The notes under the pieces are model-generated. The model saw nothing but the letters and a program-made list of their open reading frames with translations. It did no database searches and was not told the DNA's origin. The position numbers were made by a program, and so were the translations under genes. Below are positions 1-11,521 of a stretch of DNA of 64,000 nucleotides, piece by piece. The DNA is taken from the NCBI GenBank assembly GCA_963855995.1, contig OY979716.1:34665094-34729093 (forward strand), written 5' to 3'. The number at the start of each line of letters is the position of its first letter. Positions within the stretch are counted from its first letter, which is position 1. This stretch comes from Muricea muricata (Eukaryota > Cnidaria > Anthozoa > Malacalcyonacea > Plexauridae).

Positions 1-70
1 TCCCAGTGAGGGAGAATAACCCTTTTAAAAAAGTATTCGTGTGTTAAGAAGAAAAAAAAAAGTATGAAAG

Positions 71-146
71 AAAAGCACGTAACCGGGCTCGAACCCGAAA
101 CAAACAGGGCTAAAGCGCACGACCTAAACCACTGAGATAATGCAGT
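71..146 (-). repeat. tRNA-like (SINE head) sequence
   Basis: On the minus strand there is an A-box-like segment (tctcagtggtttagg) followed about 35 bases later by a T-arm (CGGG-TTCGAGC-CCG) that pairs perfectly around a 7-base loop. I could not close a convincing acceptor stem or a normal anticodon arm, so this looks like a tRNA-derived SINE head or a decayed tRNA copy rather than a working tRNA gene. Confidence 0.35.
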
Positions 147-198
147 TTAGCGTTAAAAACTAAATTTATACTGCTTATGTAACCTATTATATTTGAAA

Positions 199-257
199 CG
201 TCGTGTATATGCTGTTCAGCGTCGTGTATATGCTGTTCAGCGTCGTGTATATGCTCT
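199..257. repeat. 21-bp tandem repeat, about 2.8 units
   Basis: The unit cgtcgtgtatatgctgttcag is present twice exactly (199-219 and 220-240) and a third time in part. There are no spacers, so it is a short minisatellite and not a CRISPR array. Confidence 0.85.
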
Positions 258-1308
258 CGCATATTAAGTATGTATTAGTCAATATATGGAATACGTACGG
301 TGACTACATATGCCTTTTTCTTGGACACACTGCATTTGAGAATGGACTTTGAATATATATTGAATAAAATTCGAAGTTTTCTGGAGAGAGGTGGGGATTA
401 GAACATACAAGACTATTTTATAGTTAGTTGTGGGACATTATTTAGGTAATAGATTATTTAGGTAAAGGTGACCGCAAACGTCTTTTATTACTTGTAATCT
501 TTATTACTTGTGGAACTATAGAAACATTGTCACTACAGAAACTTGCATAATTCTTGCAATTCAAGCAATAGGCTACAGATTTCCCCGCTTCCCAATTCGG
601 ACTCTTCAAGCAGTTAACATATATTACAAATGGGCACTTGGCAACGTATGCAATGCTAATTTGTCAGATCCGAGCAATGAAAAAACTTTATTTTCGTGGC
701 CGCTATGATGAAAAAGTTTGAGAAAAGTGCATTGTTGCCGACTAGAACGAAGTCGTACCATAGTCGAATAATACGACCCCGACGGCCGTATATATTAATT
801 GGGGTTGACCCATGAACGCAATCTCCAGAAATATAAATATTTGGTCGATACCATACACGGGCCGTGACTTTGCACTTCTTTATGTTCACATTTACTCCTG
901 AGTAAATAAACGAGCGGAATTAGTAAATCTCGCCGCTGGCTGGAGAGTTCGATGCTAACACAGATCAATAAACCAACTAAACAAGTACATTCATACAATC
1001 ATATAGAAATTTGAAATTGAAATTCAGTATTTAAAAAGTAACTGGCTTGGTAACCATAAGTTAAATTACACCAGTATTACATAGATTTAGGAAAAAATTA
1101 TTATGTGTATAATGTATTATGTTAATATACATATATTTTAATATATATGTATATTACAACTTTGAGTATTTATATTTGTAAAATCTAATTTATTTACAAT
1201 TTATCTTTAAAATACTTTGAGGTAAAAATGAGTTCTTAAACGCTCAGTTCTACATATGTAATTACGATATTTAGACACTGATTTCAGTTCATAACTAGGT
1301 GAAATTGT
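258..1308. other. no recognisable gene
   Basis: AT-rich sequence with only short chance open frames. I see no domain, splice-site series or clear repeat here. Confidence 0.6.
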
Positions 1309-2790
1309 TTAGGGTAAAAGGTCCTTGAGTTTTTCATTCGTAATATTCATCTCAAAGAACTGTTTGCATAATTTTTCTCGGCGGTCTCTCAGCGATGTGA
1401 TATTAATCGCGATTAGCGCTTCATCATACTTTTGTAATGGAAAGATTACTGCTCGTTTTTGAATTTTTTCGTTATCTTCGCTTTGATACTGTTGAATACT
1501 ATAATGCCAAACTTGGCACGCATACTCCAGAACAGGACGGATTATTGTGATATATACAGTGATCAACGTGTCCGTACTCGCATTCGACTTCTTTTACAGC
1601 TTCAAGAAGCCTCTTACCTTTTTTAACTATATTGTGAATGTGTTCGTTTCACTTCATGTTCTCTTGAATTGTGAGGCCAAGCTAAGGATGCAGGTAGATT
1701 TCACTCATTCATTGTTAACGTCATCCACAGTTAAAGGTGGGAAGTACTGCTTCTTTTTTTTTAAAGTCGATAGTCAGCTCTTTGCATTTTACGTTTAGTT
1801 TCATATTATTGTTTTTTGCCCAAGTATCAATGCAGTTAACTAAATCTTGCAGATTGGTGTTATACTCCGAGCCAATGGTCTTAGTAGTAGTGGTGTCATC
1901 AACGTACTTCCACCAACCCTTCCAGTCAGTGAGAAGATCGCTTACCATTATTAAGAAGAGGATCAGGCCTAAGACAGTTCCTTGAGGAACTCCACCATTT
2001 AAGGTTTGCCATTCTGACACGCAATGAGAAATTTTTACTCGGTGGCTTCTTCGGGTAAGAAAACTTCTTATCCAATTTATAATAGTTGGCGGAACGTCCA
2101 AATCAGATAATTTGTTAAGAAGTATATTATGATCAATATGATCGAAGGCTTTGGAAAAGTCTAATACAAAAATTTTCACACCGTTTTTTGGCGCATCAGT
2201 TTCATTCAATAAATCGTGAATTAAGCTCAGTAACGCATGTGTCGTTAACGAACTTTTTAGAGATCCAAATTGTCGCTTGTCAGTCTTCTCGTCAATTAAA
2301 TGCATTAACCAATCTGCAACAAAAAGCTCGCATGTTTTTGACAAGGTAGCGGTAAGTGAGAAGAGGTGCAAATCTTTGTTGAGATCACTTGGTACCTTAT
2401 TTTTAGGAACGGGAATTACATCAGCTTTTTTCCATATCTCAGGAACAAACACCTGTTGAAGAGAGGCATTAAAAATGGAGGTAACGGGGAGAGCTAACAC
2501 GTGCGCATAAGATTTTAGAACCGAATTCGGTATTTCATCTACACCAGCTGCCTTTGAAGATGATATAAAAGATAACCTAGAATATATATCTTCTTCTTTG
2601 ATGATGAACTCGCTCGGAATAGCGCTGTAGTGGCTTTCCGATTGATGATCAGAGGAAAGAGTAGGGCTAAGAGGAGGGAATTCTTGATTAACGGATATGA
2701 AAGCATGGTTGATTTTAACAACAAGTTGTTTTCCAGAAACAACTTGATCTCCTAAACTAGGCTCCAAAATGATTTCTTCTTTGGAAAGAA
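1309..2790 (-). mobile_element. LINE fragment, CR1/L2-like reverse transcriptase, broken
   Basis: A 348-codon minus-strand frame (2767-1721) carries reverse transcriptase blocks in order: the KAAGVDEIPN-type block, a VLDFSKAF catalytic aspartate block, GVPQGTVLG, and YVDD (in place of the usual FADD/YADD). The C-terminal part (ALIAINITSLRDRREKLCKQFF) resumes in another frame at 1566-1309, and the join near 1720-1570 is frameshifted several times. There is no endonuclease upstream, so the copy is 5'-truncated. The motif set fits the CR1/L2/Rex group of non-LTR retrotransposons. It is not functional. Clade assignment is from general resemblance only. Confidence 0.85.
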
Positions 2791-3590
2791 GAAATCATGA
2801 AGAAGTAGCTAAATATTTGAGCACCCTTCCATCCCCAATCAATTATTCTTCAGATCTAAACATTACGCCTATATACTATGGCGTGTCCTGACATCGAGAA
2901 ACCTCACTTTGTGCTACTATTGTTCTTTTGTCTGCATTTTTATGTTAAAAACATGCTCTTTACATTTGGTGTGCACATATAATGTCTATATAGCGTATTT
3001 CATGTGATTTATTCTATTACATCTACTTCGTTTTAACTGTGGACAAACTACAAAGTTTATGTTTACTACCAGAAAACATGTGATGCAACGACAACTTTCA
3101 TTTGCTAATCCTTAGCAGCTACCCACATGTACCCTATGCCTGCCTATTTTTGTACGGCTTTGGTTGTTTTTGACTTGGAAAAAGCCTTTTTGATGACGTC
3201 ATTAAATTCCGAGCTTGCACTGGTGACTTACAACGCCGTGATTAGCCAACTTGATATTTGGAATTTCTCGCGACACAAAATTTAACTGTAACTAACAGTT
3301 TGTTTACAACGGAGCAACGAGGATGATGCCTTGGAAATATGACTTTTTGACAAAAGAAGTGACAAAGAACTTATGTAATTAAAGGCACATAATGTTTAAT
3401 GAGAATAAAAATTGTCTCATGAGACGTGGCTAACTGCAGTAACATGACTAACTTGGCAATACTTTCCGAACAAAAATATAATTGTAATTCGTTGTATAAA
3501 ATTTTAAATGATCAAAATTGACGCACGTGACGAATTCTCGATGCTGGTAGCAAATTTATGTGAAGATTTTAAAAAGTTTCCTGCACAAAT
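2791..3590. other. no recognisable gene
   Basis: AT-rich sequence between the LINE fragment and a Helitron end. I see no supported coding or RNA feature. Confidence 0.5.
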
Positions 3591-3599
3591 GTCTAAATA

Positions 3600-3970
3600 A
3601 AATTGAAGTTTATATGACCTGAGACAGGATACCTAAATAAAATACACATATAACTTCTTTTATAAATAAATCGTGGAAATTTTCCAACACAAAATTCTGA
3701 AATTTAACCTTGTGCCATGGTTACGACTATTTTTTGTATTCCACTGCAGCAATAATCTAATAATGTACGTACATTCACAGACGGCATTTATACATCATAA
3801 ACATGACGTCATGAACAAAGATAAACGAGTATATTTTTACATTAATTTTAAAAATTTTTGCGTTAATTTAAAGCTTGGTTATTTTAATGTTACACTGAAA
3901 TTTCTTTCAAAACTGCATCAACCTTTCTGACTTGAAAATGCGAGGGGTTATTGCAAGTATATATTTCTGG
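3600..3970 (+). mobile_element. Helitron-like element, 3' part only
   Basis: Its right end, gcgaggggttattgc followed by atatttCTGG and then T, matches the 3' ends of the complete copies elsewhere in the window (CTRR followed by T). Reading inward, the part around 3700-3760 (ccatggttac...tttgtattcc on the plus strand) matches the copy at 43.6 kb in inverted orientation. No 5' TC end with hairpin was found upstream, so the copy is truncated or too diverged. The left border is approximate. Confidence 0.5.
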
Positions 3971-4523
3971 TATAAGTACCAACACAGGACGACTGGATCT
4001 AGAAGATTTCATCTGCGTCAAAAATCAAGTGCAAGGATGTATCAATAAATATGTGTTAAGTTCCTAACTTACTTCTTTCAAAATGAACCGTCGTACGAAG
4101 AGTTTATTTAAAAAAGAAGATAATCGGACAGAGTACGACGGATAATTAATTATATACAAGGAAATGTTCCTGTCTGCGACTGGTGAATTTCAATGCAGTT
4201 AATTTGTAATCGCATGCCATGCAAAAATTTGTAATTACTAGGAACCAATCAACTTTAAGATGACTTGACAATTTGTAAAACTTGACAAAACAAACAACCG
4301 TGGAGGGTAAAATTTGACGGGAAATGCGGTCAAATTTGCCTGCATAAAAAATATCTCAACATTTTGAAATTTTGCCTAGTTAACTCCTATTTACCAAGAC
4401 GTGATGGTCGTAAATGTAAAGTTTTTAATGGAAAAGCACACTGCGCAGATTAACAATGATCAATAATCACATTTCTTAACTAATCACAATCGAGTAACAA
4501 AAAGTGTGCTGAAGTGTTCTGAC

Positions 4524-4844
4524 CTGGTTTACATTCTACACCAGCATCTTCCCCATGAGAGCAGTCGTGTCTATTCATTCCACTATGAACGCAATCCAAA
4601 AGATATGATTCATCACCTTTACAGTTCACCTCGTCAAGCAATATGCGTCCACTTCCTTCTCCATAATAAGCTGCAAATCTTACTTCTTTGGCACCACCAT
4701 GAAATCCCAGCTGTCGGCAAACGACATCACCATCATGAATGTCCCAAGAGTCATCACCGACTGTACCCCAGCCAAACTCAGGGTCATAAATCTCAACTCG
4801 TCCACTCCCATTGCTGTTTGAACCACTCAGTCTGACACTTACAG
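4524..4844 (-). CDS. SRCR domain exon (leftmost copy)
   Basis: A 321-bp exon with acceptor ttcttttcacag and donor CCAG/gtcaga, phase 1 at both ends. It translates to one complete scavenger receptor cysteine-rich domain: VRLSGS start, [47 protein letters not shown] end. The cysteine pattern is that of group A (no first and no fourth cysteine), but the cysteine expected in the WGTVCDDSW motif is glycine here (ggt). That leaves its usual disulfide partner unpaired and suggests relaxed constraint. One extra glycine codon (HGGAK) makes it a codon longer than the 35-kb copy. It is the last exon of the array visible here; its donor points off the left side of the window. Confidence 0.85.
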
Positions 4845-6665
4845 CTGTGAAAAGAAATAAAACTTGATATTTACAATAACGTTTATCATAAAAAAAGGTT
4901 TACAATAAGGTTTCAATAAGGGTTCAACAAGATTTACATGTTAATATACTGAAAGACTTAAAATGTTTTAAAATATAGAAAGTACGCAGATGGATAAACT
5001 TTTTAAGAAATACGCTCCGATGACAGGGAAAAAAGAGAGTTACAGTTTTTGGTCTATGAGGTTTCCCATACAAAGTTCTATTTAAAAATTAGAACCCAGT
5101 TTGCTCATAGTATGTAATAAATTTTCTCAGCTATCAATCGTTTTTTAATTGCTTTTTCCTGATATGATTTTTTAATTGAGGATATATTTGCATTTAGGTT
5201 TTGGCGATAGCAAGGTAAATTTCGAAAAAGGGACTGCTCTTTGCCCATGCCGATAACAAGTATGTTATAATGACGCAAATAACTGTTTTTTATGCATAAT
5301 TTTAATTATTTACAAGTACATAGTTTGCTGCAGATTTTAGTCATCATTGTTCACAAGCGTAATGTAATTTTATATACTTGCCCAGCCCATTAGGTAATGG
5401 ACTTTTGAAAGAGTAACGTGAACAGCTCCAACCAGGATCATTACCCACGTCCAGCGCTTTGGAAAAGATCCTGATTGGAGCTTCTCACCTTGCTCTTCCA
5501 AAACTCCGTTACTTAATGAGGTGGGGCAAGCATCAATTAAACTACTGTACATACTTCAACATGTAAGCGATACATTTAAAGTGCAAGGAGTGAGACCAGA
5601 GGAGGTTTGCAACAACTTCGCTAGGATCTTTTTGCTCAAAATTTAGACAAGACAAGACATACATTTTAGTATGAAATAAGAATTGTGGTTGTGGTATCAG
5701 AATGGAATGGTCAATATCAACAGAGATATTCAAGGTAAACGACACTTTTTAACCTTATTCAGGTAACTGAAGTTGGACATATCGTTTCAAGGTGGTGACT
5801 TAATTTTGCGTCCGTTTGTGATTTTCAAACAAAACTATGTGAAGCTCGCATAATTCAATATTTTTAATTCTTTCGGAAAGATAAATATAAATGCTGTAGA
5901 AAAAGGTTCGCTAGGGCAATCTCCCCGATCCAGTGACAAATTTCGGGACATTCATTATTGTCTAACAGGTTAGAGTGACATTGCGCCACCAAGCTCAGGG
6001 GTAATTATTTCTAGCAATACATTTTTCAAACATTTAGTGTTAAATTTTTTTGATCACACTGAGCGTTTAAGCTAACCATATAATTATTTTACGCGAGTTA
6101 ATTTTGTGGCGAACTTATTCTAAACTATGATACTGCATTTCTGCTGATTATATTAAAAATCCTATCAAAACATCTCTAAATTTAGAAGCTCTGCCTACTT
6201 AATGCGTATTTACCAAGAAACTATAGGCTGTAAATTTAAAATTTGAAGGGAAAAGCACACTGTGCCACTGCCAATTAATAATCATTAATCGATACATTTC
6301 TTAGCCAGCATCTCGACTGTGATTGGTCAATTTAGCGCAGTTAATCGCAAACAAACATGAAAAATTCTGTAACAGAAGAACCAATCAAATTTTACGAGGG
6401 AAAACGGGAGTGGAAATTTTCTTAAAATGCTTATATCACAATTTTTATTTTTTTATTTTTGAATTAAGGACAAAAAGTTAGTTAATACTTTCTTTAACAT
6501 TTTTCGGATTTCTGTTTTCATTCGAGAGATATACGGCTTAAAGCGGCCTTTTTCGTGAAAATGTCGCGTATCAAGAAGAGTCTGGGACGAGCGTGGTGTG
6601 ACGTAGCTTAAGGACTACGTTACGACGCACATTATACATTTGGTATATTTTCTCCGGCATATCAG

Positions 6666-6954
6666 GCAATAGCTCGGATTCGGAAAGCTCCCACGGTTCT
6701 CAGTGTGACTCAGAATACAATTATATTCCTGGGTATACTATAGAGGATGAATCAAATGATACCAGTCACGAAATTGGAACTCTAGAAGCAGTTGATAGCG
6801 AAATTTCAGGCGATCATGATGCATGCCTTTATGCTGATGAACCTCTAGCCGACGAAGAATGGTACGCGCAATATTCAAATAAATCCGCGAAACGCAAAAA
6901 GCAGAACGAAATGCCGCAACGACGATTAGACGGCCGTGAAGATGTTAAATCATG
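6666..6954 (+). CDS. P2X7 C-terminal-like gene, exon 1 (or first visible exon)
   Basis: An open frame following an acceptor-like catatcag encodes a serine/acidic segment (NSSDSESSHGSQCDSEY, then IEDESND, EEWYAQYSNKSAKRKK) and ends REDVKSW at donor CATG/gtaagc, phase 2. It joins in frame to the exon at 11163, restoring the W-C-K-C motif at the junction. Acidic Ser/Glu-rich leaders before this domain are usual in the large cnidarian family. The initiating codon is uncertain: an ATG at 6561 lies upstream but its frame stops (TAA) before this exon. The exon is separated from exon 2 by a LINE about 3.9 kb long. Confidence 0.6.
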
Positions 6955-7224
6955 GTAAGCAGTAATATAGATTTTTCTTGGACATACAAACGTAAAATAC
7001 AAAGGCATTCAGCATGTGTGGCATATATATTGTTGATACCCAAGCCGAATCAAATGAGTGGACACATCAGTTCAACATTCTGAGGTGTTTGTTTTCGGGC
7101 TCGCTAAATTGCGCTTGTAAAATTTATACGACTCGCCTTTTGTAGCGAGTAAATATCACTATTTATTAATAACGAGAGGGTCTTTCCACAGATATAGCTA
7201 ATTGCCTCTATAGAGTAATCGTGA

Positions 7225-8589
7225 TTGCGTGAGATGAGTTGTAAACCACACTTCCCTTTACCCATATCCCCTTACCCATATCCCCTGACAAATGATTTGC
7301 CTACTAGTGTAGATGACGTAAACATAAGTTCAAGTAACATACCAATATCAGCACAAATTAGAACACGATCATGTACTCAACCACGAAGGCAAACCAACAA
7401 CCCATCCTACCGAAAATTAAGGGGTTTTAAAATTGGCCACTTAAATATAGCAAGTCTTTTTAAACATATTGAAGAATTGAGAATTTTCATGCAAAACCAA
7501 ACATTCGACATACTAAGTATTAACGAAACAAGGTTAGACAATACTATATCAAACGACGAAGTTAAGATCACTGGGTATGATCTTATAAGGAAAGACAGAA
7601 ACCGAAACGGGGGTGGCGTCGCAATATATGTTAGAAGAACCATTCCATACACAGACCGCAATGACCTATTGACGAATAATGCCGAAGCAATCTGCCTTGA
7701 AATTAACAAACCAAAAAGTAAAGCTTTGATAATTTCTACATGGTATCGCCCACCAAGCGCTAATATAGAACTACTAGACTACTTTAACAACTTTTTACAA
7801 AAAGTAGACGATGAAGACAAGGATATTATCATAACAGGTGATTTTAACTGTAACTTTCTAGCTTCAGATTACAATGAACACACTAACAAACTAAATGACT
7901 TAATTAATGAATATCAACTGCAACAAATCATTAAGAACCCAACAAGGATAACCCCAACAACTAAGACTCTACTTGATATCATAATCACAAAAATAGATGA
8001 CACTAAAATAACAGATTCGGGGGTCATCCACTTGGGCATTAGTGATCACAGCCTTGTATACGTTTGTAGAAAGGTCAGCATTCCGAGGGAAAAACCTAAA
8101 ATAGTAGAAACTAGACATTTTAAAAACTTTAACACGGGCAATTTCCAGCAGGATCTCAGACAGGCGTTTGGCTCCGTGCATTTGTATAATTGTACGGATC
8201 CAGATGCTGCTTGGCATACTTGGAAAATGCTCTTCCTGGGGGTTGCTGACCATCACGCACCATTAAAAACAAGAAAAGTTAAAAGTGAATATAATCCTTG
8301 GATGACAAATGAAATTAAGAGCCTCAGTTATCACAGAGACATCTTGAAAAAGAAAGCAATAAAACATAACTCTACGAGATACCATGAATTATACAAAGAC
8401 TGTCGTAACAATCTAAACCAACTTATTAAAAATACTAAGGCTGAATACTTTAAGCATAAGTTAGAGAACTCAAAAAATTGCAAAGACGGATGGAAAACAA
8501 TTAACGAACTTCTTAATAAGAAATCAAAATCTACGATAATCAACAAAATAAAAACCGAGAACGTAGAAGTAACTGGAGATATAGAGATT
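7225..8589 (+). CDS. LINE endonuclease (EEP/APE type) half of the polyprotein
   Basis: The frame opens after a TGA at 7222; the first ATG is at 7234. Endonuclease/exonuclease/phosphatase motifs occur in order: the N-terminal asparagine block (GHLNIASL), the metal-binding glutamate (INETRLD), YRPPS, GDFNCN, and the C-terminal histidine motif (GISDHSLV). All catalytic residues are visible. A basic linker (KTRKVKSEYNPW and following) leads towards the reverse transcriptase. The frame is cut after codon ATT at 8587-8589 by an inserted MITE, whose sequence adds a short spurious tail to a stop at 8644-8646. Confidence 0.85.
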
Positions 8590-9247
8590 ACTTCATGGTT
8601 GGTGAGTGCGTACGATTTTTATTCACGAGTTGTGAAGGATCGTTAAACGAACGAGTGAGCGCAGCGAACGAGTGAGTTTAGCGATCCTTCACAACGAGTG
8701 AATAATAAAAATCGTACAAACGAACCAACCATGAAGTAATTTGTTTATTATATGAGTATAAAGATGAGTGTATAAAGATACGGATATATCTTACTGACAA
8801 AAACAAATACTCAAGCAAAATATTAAAATGGAATTTCTTACCATTTATTGCTTTGTTTTCTTGCTGAAAATGAAACCATGAGGTTTATTTCAAATTAATG
8901 AGGCCACGAATGTCGTCGTTATGATTTTAGGTGGTTGTTTTATCAGTGAAATTGTCTTAAATCTCTCTTTTCGGTGAGTTAAAAAATACTTGTAAAATCA
9001 GACTCCATGTTTACACTAGCCTGCGAGCAGGTGTTGCACGTTCGGGTCAGCCAATCAGAACACTGAACGATAAATTTTCACTAGTGAAAAAACATCGTTC
9101 GTCCAATCAAAGGCCGTGAACGATGATTTTTCACCGAGTGAAATTTTATCGTTCTTGATGCCGATTGGCTATTGCTAATTTGGAACGATTATTACGCACA
9201 GCCTTATCGATGAATAAATCTCTATACTCATGTAATAAAAAAACATT
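8590..9247. mobile_element. 658-bp MITE-like insertion in the LINE
   Basis: The insertion lies between ATT at 8587-8589 and GCA at 9248; ATT is repeated at 9245-9247, a possible 3-bp duplication. Its left part (8588-8741) is a foldback: ttacttcatggttgg reappears inverted as ccaaccatgaagtaa, with further pairing around gatccttcac. A second inverted pair, attatatgagtata near 8750 and tatactcatgtaat near 9222-9236, suggests two nested elements. There is no coding potential. The length is 1 modulo 3, which is what the two flanking reading frames require. Confidence 0.7.
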
Positions 9248-10900
9248 GCAGACGAATTCAACAGATACTTCTCAACAATAAATCTAAAACTAGGAGATAA
9301 TTTCCCTAGCTCTGAAATCAATCCAATGAGTTACGTTACGCCCAGTTCACAAGTGTTTAACTTCAGAAACATTACTTTTGAGGATATCAAAAACGAGATA
9401 AGCAAAATAAAAAATGAAAAATCCGCAGGTCTTGACAAAATTTCTAACAAACTTTTATTAGCTGCTGGTGAAACCATCGTAAATTCACTAACTTACATTT
9501 TCAATTTATCCATTAATTTTGGAATTTTTCCAGATGATATGAAACTAGCTAAAGTAACTCCTATTTATAAATCAGGAGACAAGACAGAGTGTGGAAACTA
9601 CAGGCCTATCTCTGTAATATCAGCGGTTGCGAAAGTTTTTGAGAAACTCGTCTACCGACAATTAAGTAAGTATCTTGACAATTACCAGCTATTATCAACC
9701 AATCAGTCAGGTTTTCGAGCCCATCATTCAACAGAGACAACACTCTTATGTTCCTCGAACCAATACCTTGTAAACATGGACAGAGGACTAATTAACGGTG
9801 TGCTGTTTCTCGACTTAAAAAAGGCCTTTGACACAGTTGACCACAAAATACTTATAGCCAAGTTAAAAACTTATGGCGTACAAGGGCACGCATTACAATG
9901 GTTTATATCTTATCTCTCGGGAAGAAAGCAAGTTTGCAAAATTAATAATGAAATATCAAGTACTGCCAACATTACTTGCGGAGTGCCGCAAGGGTCAAAT
10001 CTTGGGCCATTACTCTTCTTAGTTTATATAAACGACTTACCAAACTGTTTGACATCTACAAAAGCTTCGATGTTTGCGGATGACACAAATATCTCCTGTT
10101 GTGGAGGCTCATCCGTGGAAATCGAGCAGAAACTCAACACAGACCTTGAGAACGTTCACAAATGGTTGATATCAAACAAACTAACACTAAATGTCGAGAA
10201 AACTGAGTATATGATTATAGGATCCAGGAATAGGTTAAACCAAATACACTCAAACCCAGAAATTGTCATAGGTGAACAAACGATAGAGAGAGTAGCCGGC
10301 AAAGAATTTCTAGGCGTAATTGTAGACGAAAAGCTCAATTGGCATGAACAAGTCGATACACAATGCAAAAAAATTTCCAAAAACATTGCTTTACTAAGAA
10401 GAGCAAAAAACTATATTACAACAGACGCATTAGTTACTATGTACAATGCCTTCGTATTGCCACATTTCACTTACTGCTCAACAGTATGGCAGCAAGGGAA
10501 CGTTACTCACATGGATAAGCTTTACAAATTACAAAAAAGGGCAGCACGAATTATTACTGGCTCAAGCTACGAAGTTAGAAGTACTGACATCTTCAAAACC
10601 TTGCATTGGGAACCAATTGAAAATATTTTTAACAGACCCCAACAATTAATGACATTTATGGCACTGCGAGAAATGACACCAAAATACCTAACTGAATTAT
10701 TTAGTACCTGTCAGAATGATACGTATGGTCTGAGAAGCAATAATCGAAAACTACATTTACCAAAACCTAAAACAAATTTTTTAAAAAAGAGCTTCTCTTA
10801 CCGAGGCGCACTTGCATGGAATAAATTATCTGATAAAGTCGTGGAAAAATACCAATTTCTTTCGAACGACTCGTTTAAACGGCTAATACAAACCCTATAA
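9248..10900 (+). CDS. LINE reverse transcriptase half
   Basis: The frame resumes at GCA GAC GAA TTC and runs uninterrupted to TAA at 10898-10900. Reverse transcriptase blocks are complete: EKSAGLDKIS, NYRPISVIS, HSTET, the LDLKKAFDTVDH aspartate block, GVPQGSNLGP, FADD with its two catalytic aspartates, and the KTEYMIIG thumb region. There is a cysteine-poor C-terminal domain and no RNase H. Organisation fits the CR1/L2 group. No internal stop or frameshift was seen, so this part would be expected to be intact apart from its separation from the endonuclease half. Confidence 0.88.
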   Translation, partial: ADEFNRYFSTINLKLGDNFPSSEINPMSYVTPSSQVFNFRNITFEDIKNEISKIKNEKSAGLDKISNKLLLAAGETIVNSLTYIFNLSINFGIFPDDMKLAKVTPIYKSGDKTECGNYRPISVISAVAKVFEKLVYRQLSKYLDNYQLLSTNQSGFRAHHSTETTLLCSSNQYLVNMDRGLINGVLFLDLKKAFDTVDHKILIAKLKTYGVQGHALQWFISYLSGRKQVCKINNEISSTANITCGVPQGSNLGPLLFLVYINDLPNCLTSTKASMFADDTNISCCGGSSVEIEQKLNTDLENVHKWLISNKLTLNVEKTEYMIIGSRNRLNQIHSNPEIVIGEQTIERVAGKEFLGVIVDEKLNWHEQVDTQCKKISKNIALLRRAKNYITTDALVTMYNAFVLPHFTYCSTVWQQGNVTHMDKLYKLQKRAARIITGSSYEVRSTDIFKTLHWEPIENIFNRPQQLMTFMALREMTPKYLTELFSTCQNDTYGLRSNNRKLHLPKPKTNFLKKSFSYRGALAWNKLSDKVVEKYQFLSNDSFKRLIQTL

Positions 10901-11162
10901 TTCTCGATAGTAGAGCATGACATTAGTCATCACAGTGTGAAATTTAAACATTGTTGTAAATATTTGTGTGTATAGGTATGCATGTAGCCTAATTAAGTAA
11001 TTTTTAAATCTTGTAGATTAGTAATCAATAGTTTTTGTTCATATATATTGTAATTTATGTAAAGCACGGCCCTTTGAAAATCAGGAAACTGAAAGGCTAC
11101 CGTGTATAAATATGTTTAAATAAAAATAATAATAATAATAATCTTATTTCACATTTTCACAG

Positions 11163-11411
11163 GTGTAAATGCGGTCATTGTACAATAACACACTTACAAA
11201 ATACTGACGAAGCTTGGTGCTGTCAAAAGCTGGAATCTTGTAAGGACGTTCTAAATGACAAGATGATTTTAGAAGATGTGCCAGAGCGGCCGTGCTGTAT
11301 CACTGTACACCCAGCATTCAGACGGGTTTGTTTGGAGAAATGGGCTCTGAGACAGCTGGCGCGAAAGGCACGCGACCAAAGAAGATATAAACAGACTGGT
11401 TCAGAGCAAAC
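11163..11411 (+). CDS. P2X7 C-terminal-like gene, exon 2
   Basis: Acceptor cattttcacag, donor AAAC/gtaagt. It encodes the core of the cysteine-rich domain related to the intracellular C-terminus of P2X7 receptors: WCKCGHC, then EAWCCQKLE, ILEDVPERPCC, ITVHPAFRRVCLEKWAL. The spaced CxCxxC, CC, H and C residues match the predicted zinc-binding pattern of that family. In cnidarians this domain occurs in many channel-less proteins; no transmembrane segment is seen here, so it is probably a soluble protein rather than an ATP-gated channel. Confidence 0.75.
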
Positions 11412-11521
11412 GTAAGTGTTCTTGTTTTAAGCCCTATTGCTTGTCTAGTTTTAGTCACTAAATGACGTTCATTTATAAATACATACGATTGAACTAATTC
11501 GCTATTTCTATTCTTTATTAG

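Larger units (their letters stand above)
7170..11130 (+). mobile_element. near-complete LINE, CR1/L2-like, inside the P2X7-like gene intron
   Basis: The element has an endonuclease part (7225-8589), a reverse transcriptase part (9248-10900), and an untranslated 3' tail ending in a short AAT microsatellite near 11119-11142. It sits wholly in the intron between 6954 and 11163. A 658-bp insertion divides the coding region. The left border is approximate because I could not identify the 5' UTR start or a target duplication. Both protein parts look conserved, so the copy is fairly young. Confidence 0.85.

Noticed and set aside
71..146. Functional tRNA gene
   Set aside because: The T arm is good but anticodon and acceptor stems do not close; SINE-like. 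The same applies to 62785-62875.
199..257. Possible CRISPR-like repeats
   Set aside because: Adjacent 21-bp units with no spacers in a eukaryotic genome; a minisatellite.
4506..4835. Plus-strand open frames opposite the SRCR exons (also 23323-23529, 28234-28461, 35303-35506, 35409-35615)
   Set aside because: They are histidine-rich shadows of the SRCR coding strand; domain, cysteines and splice sites are all on the minus strand.
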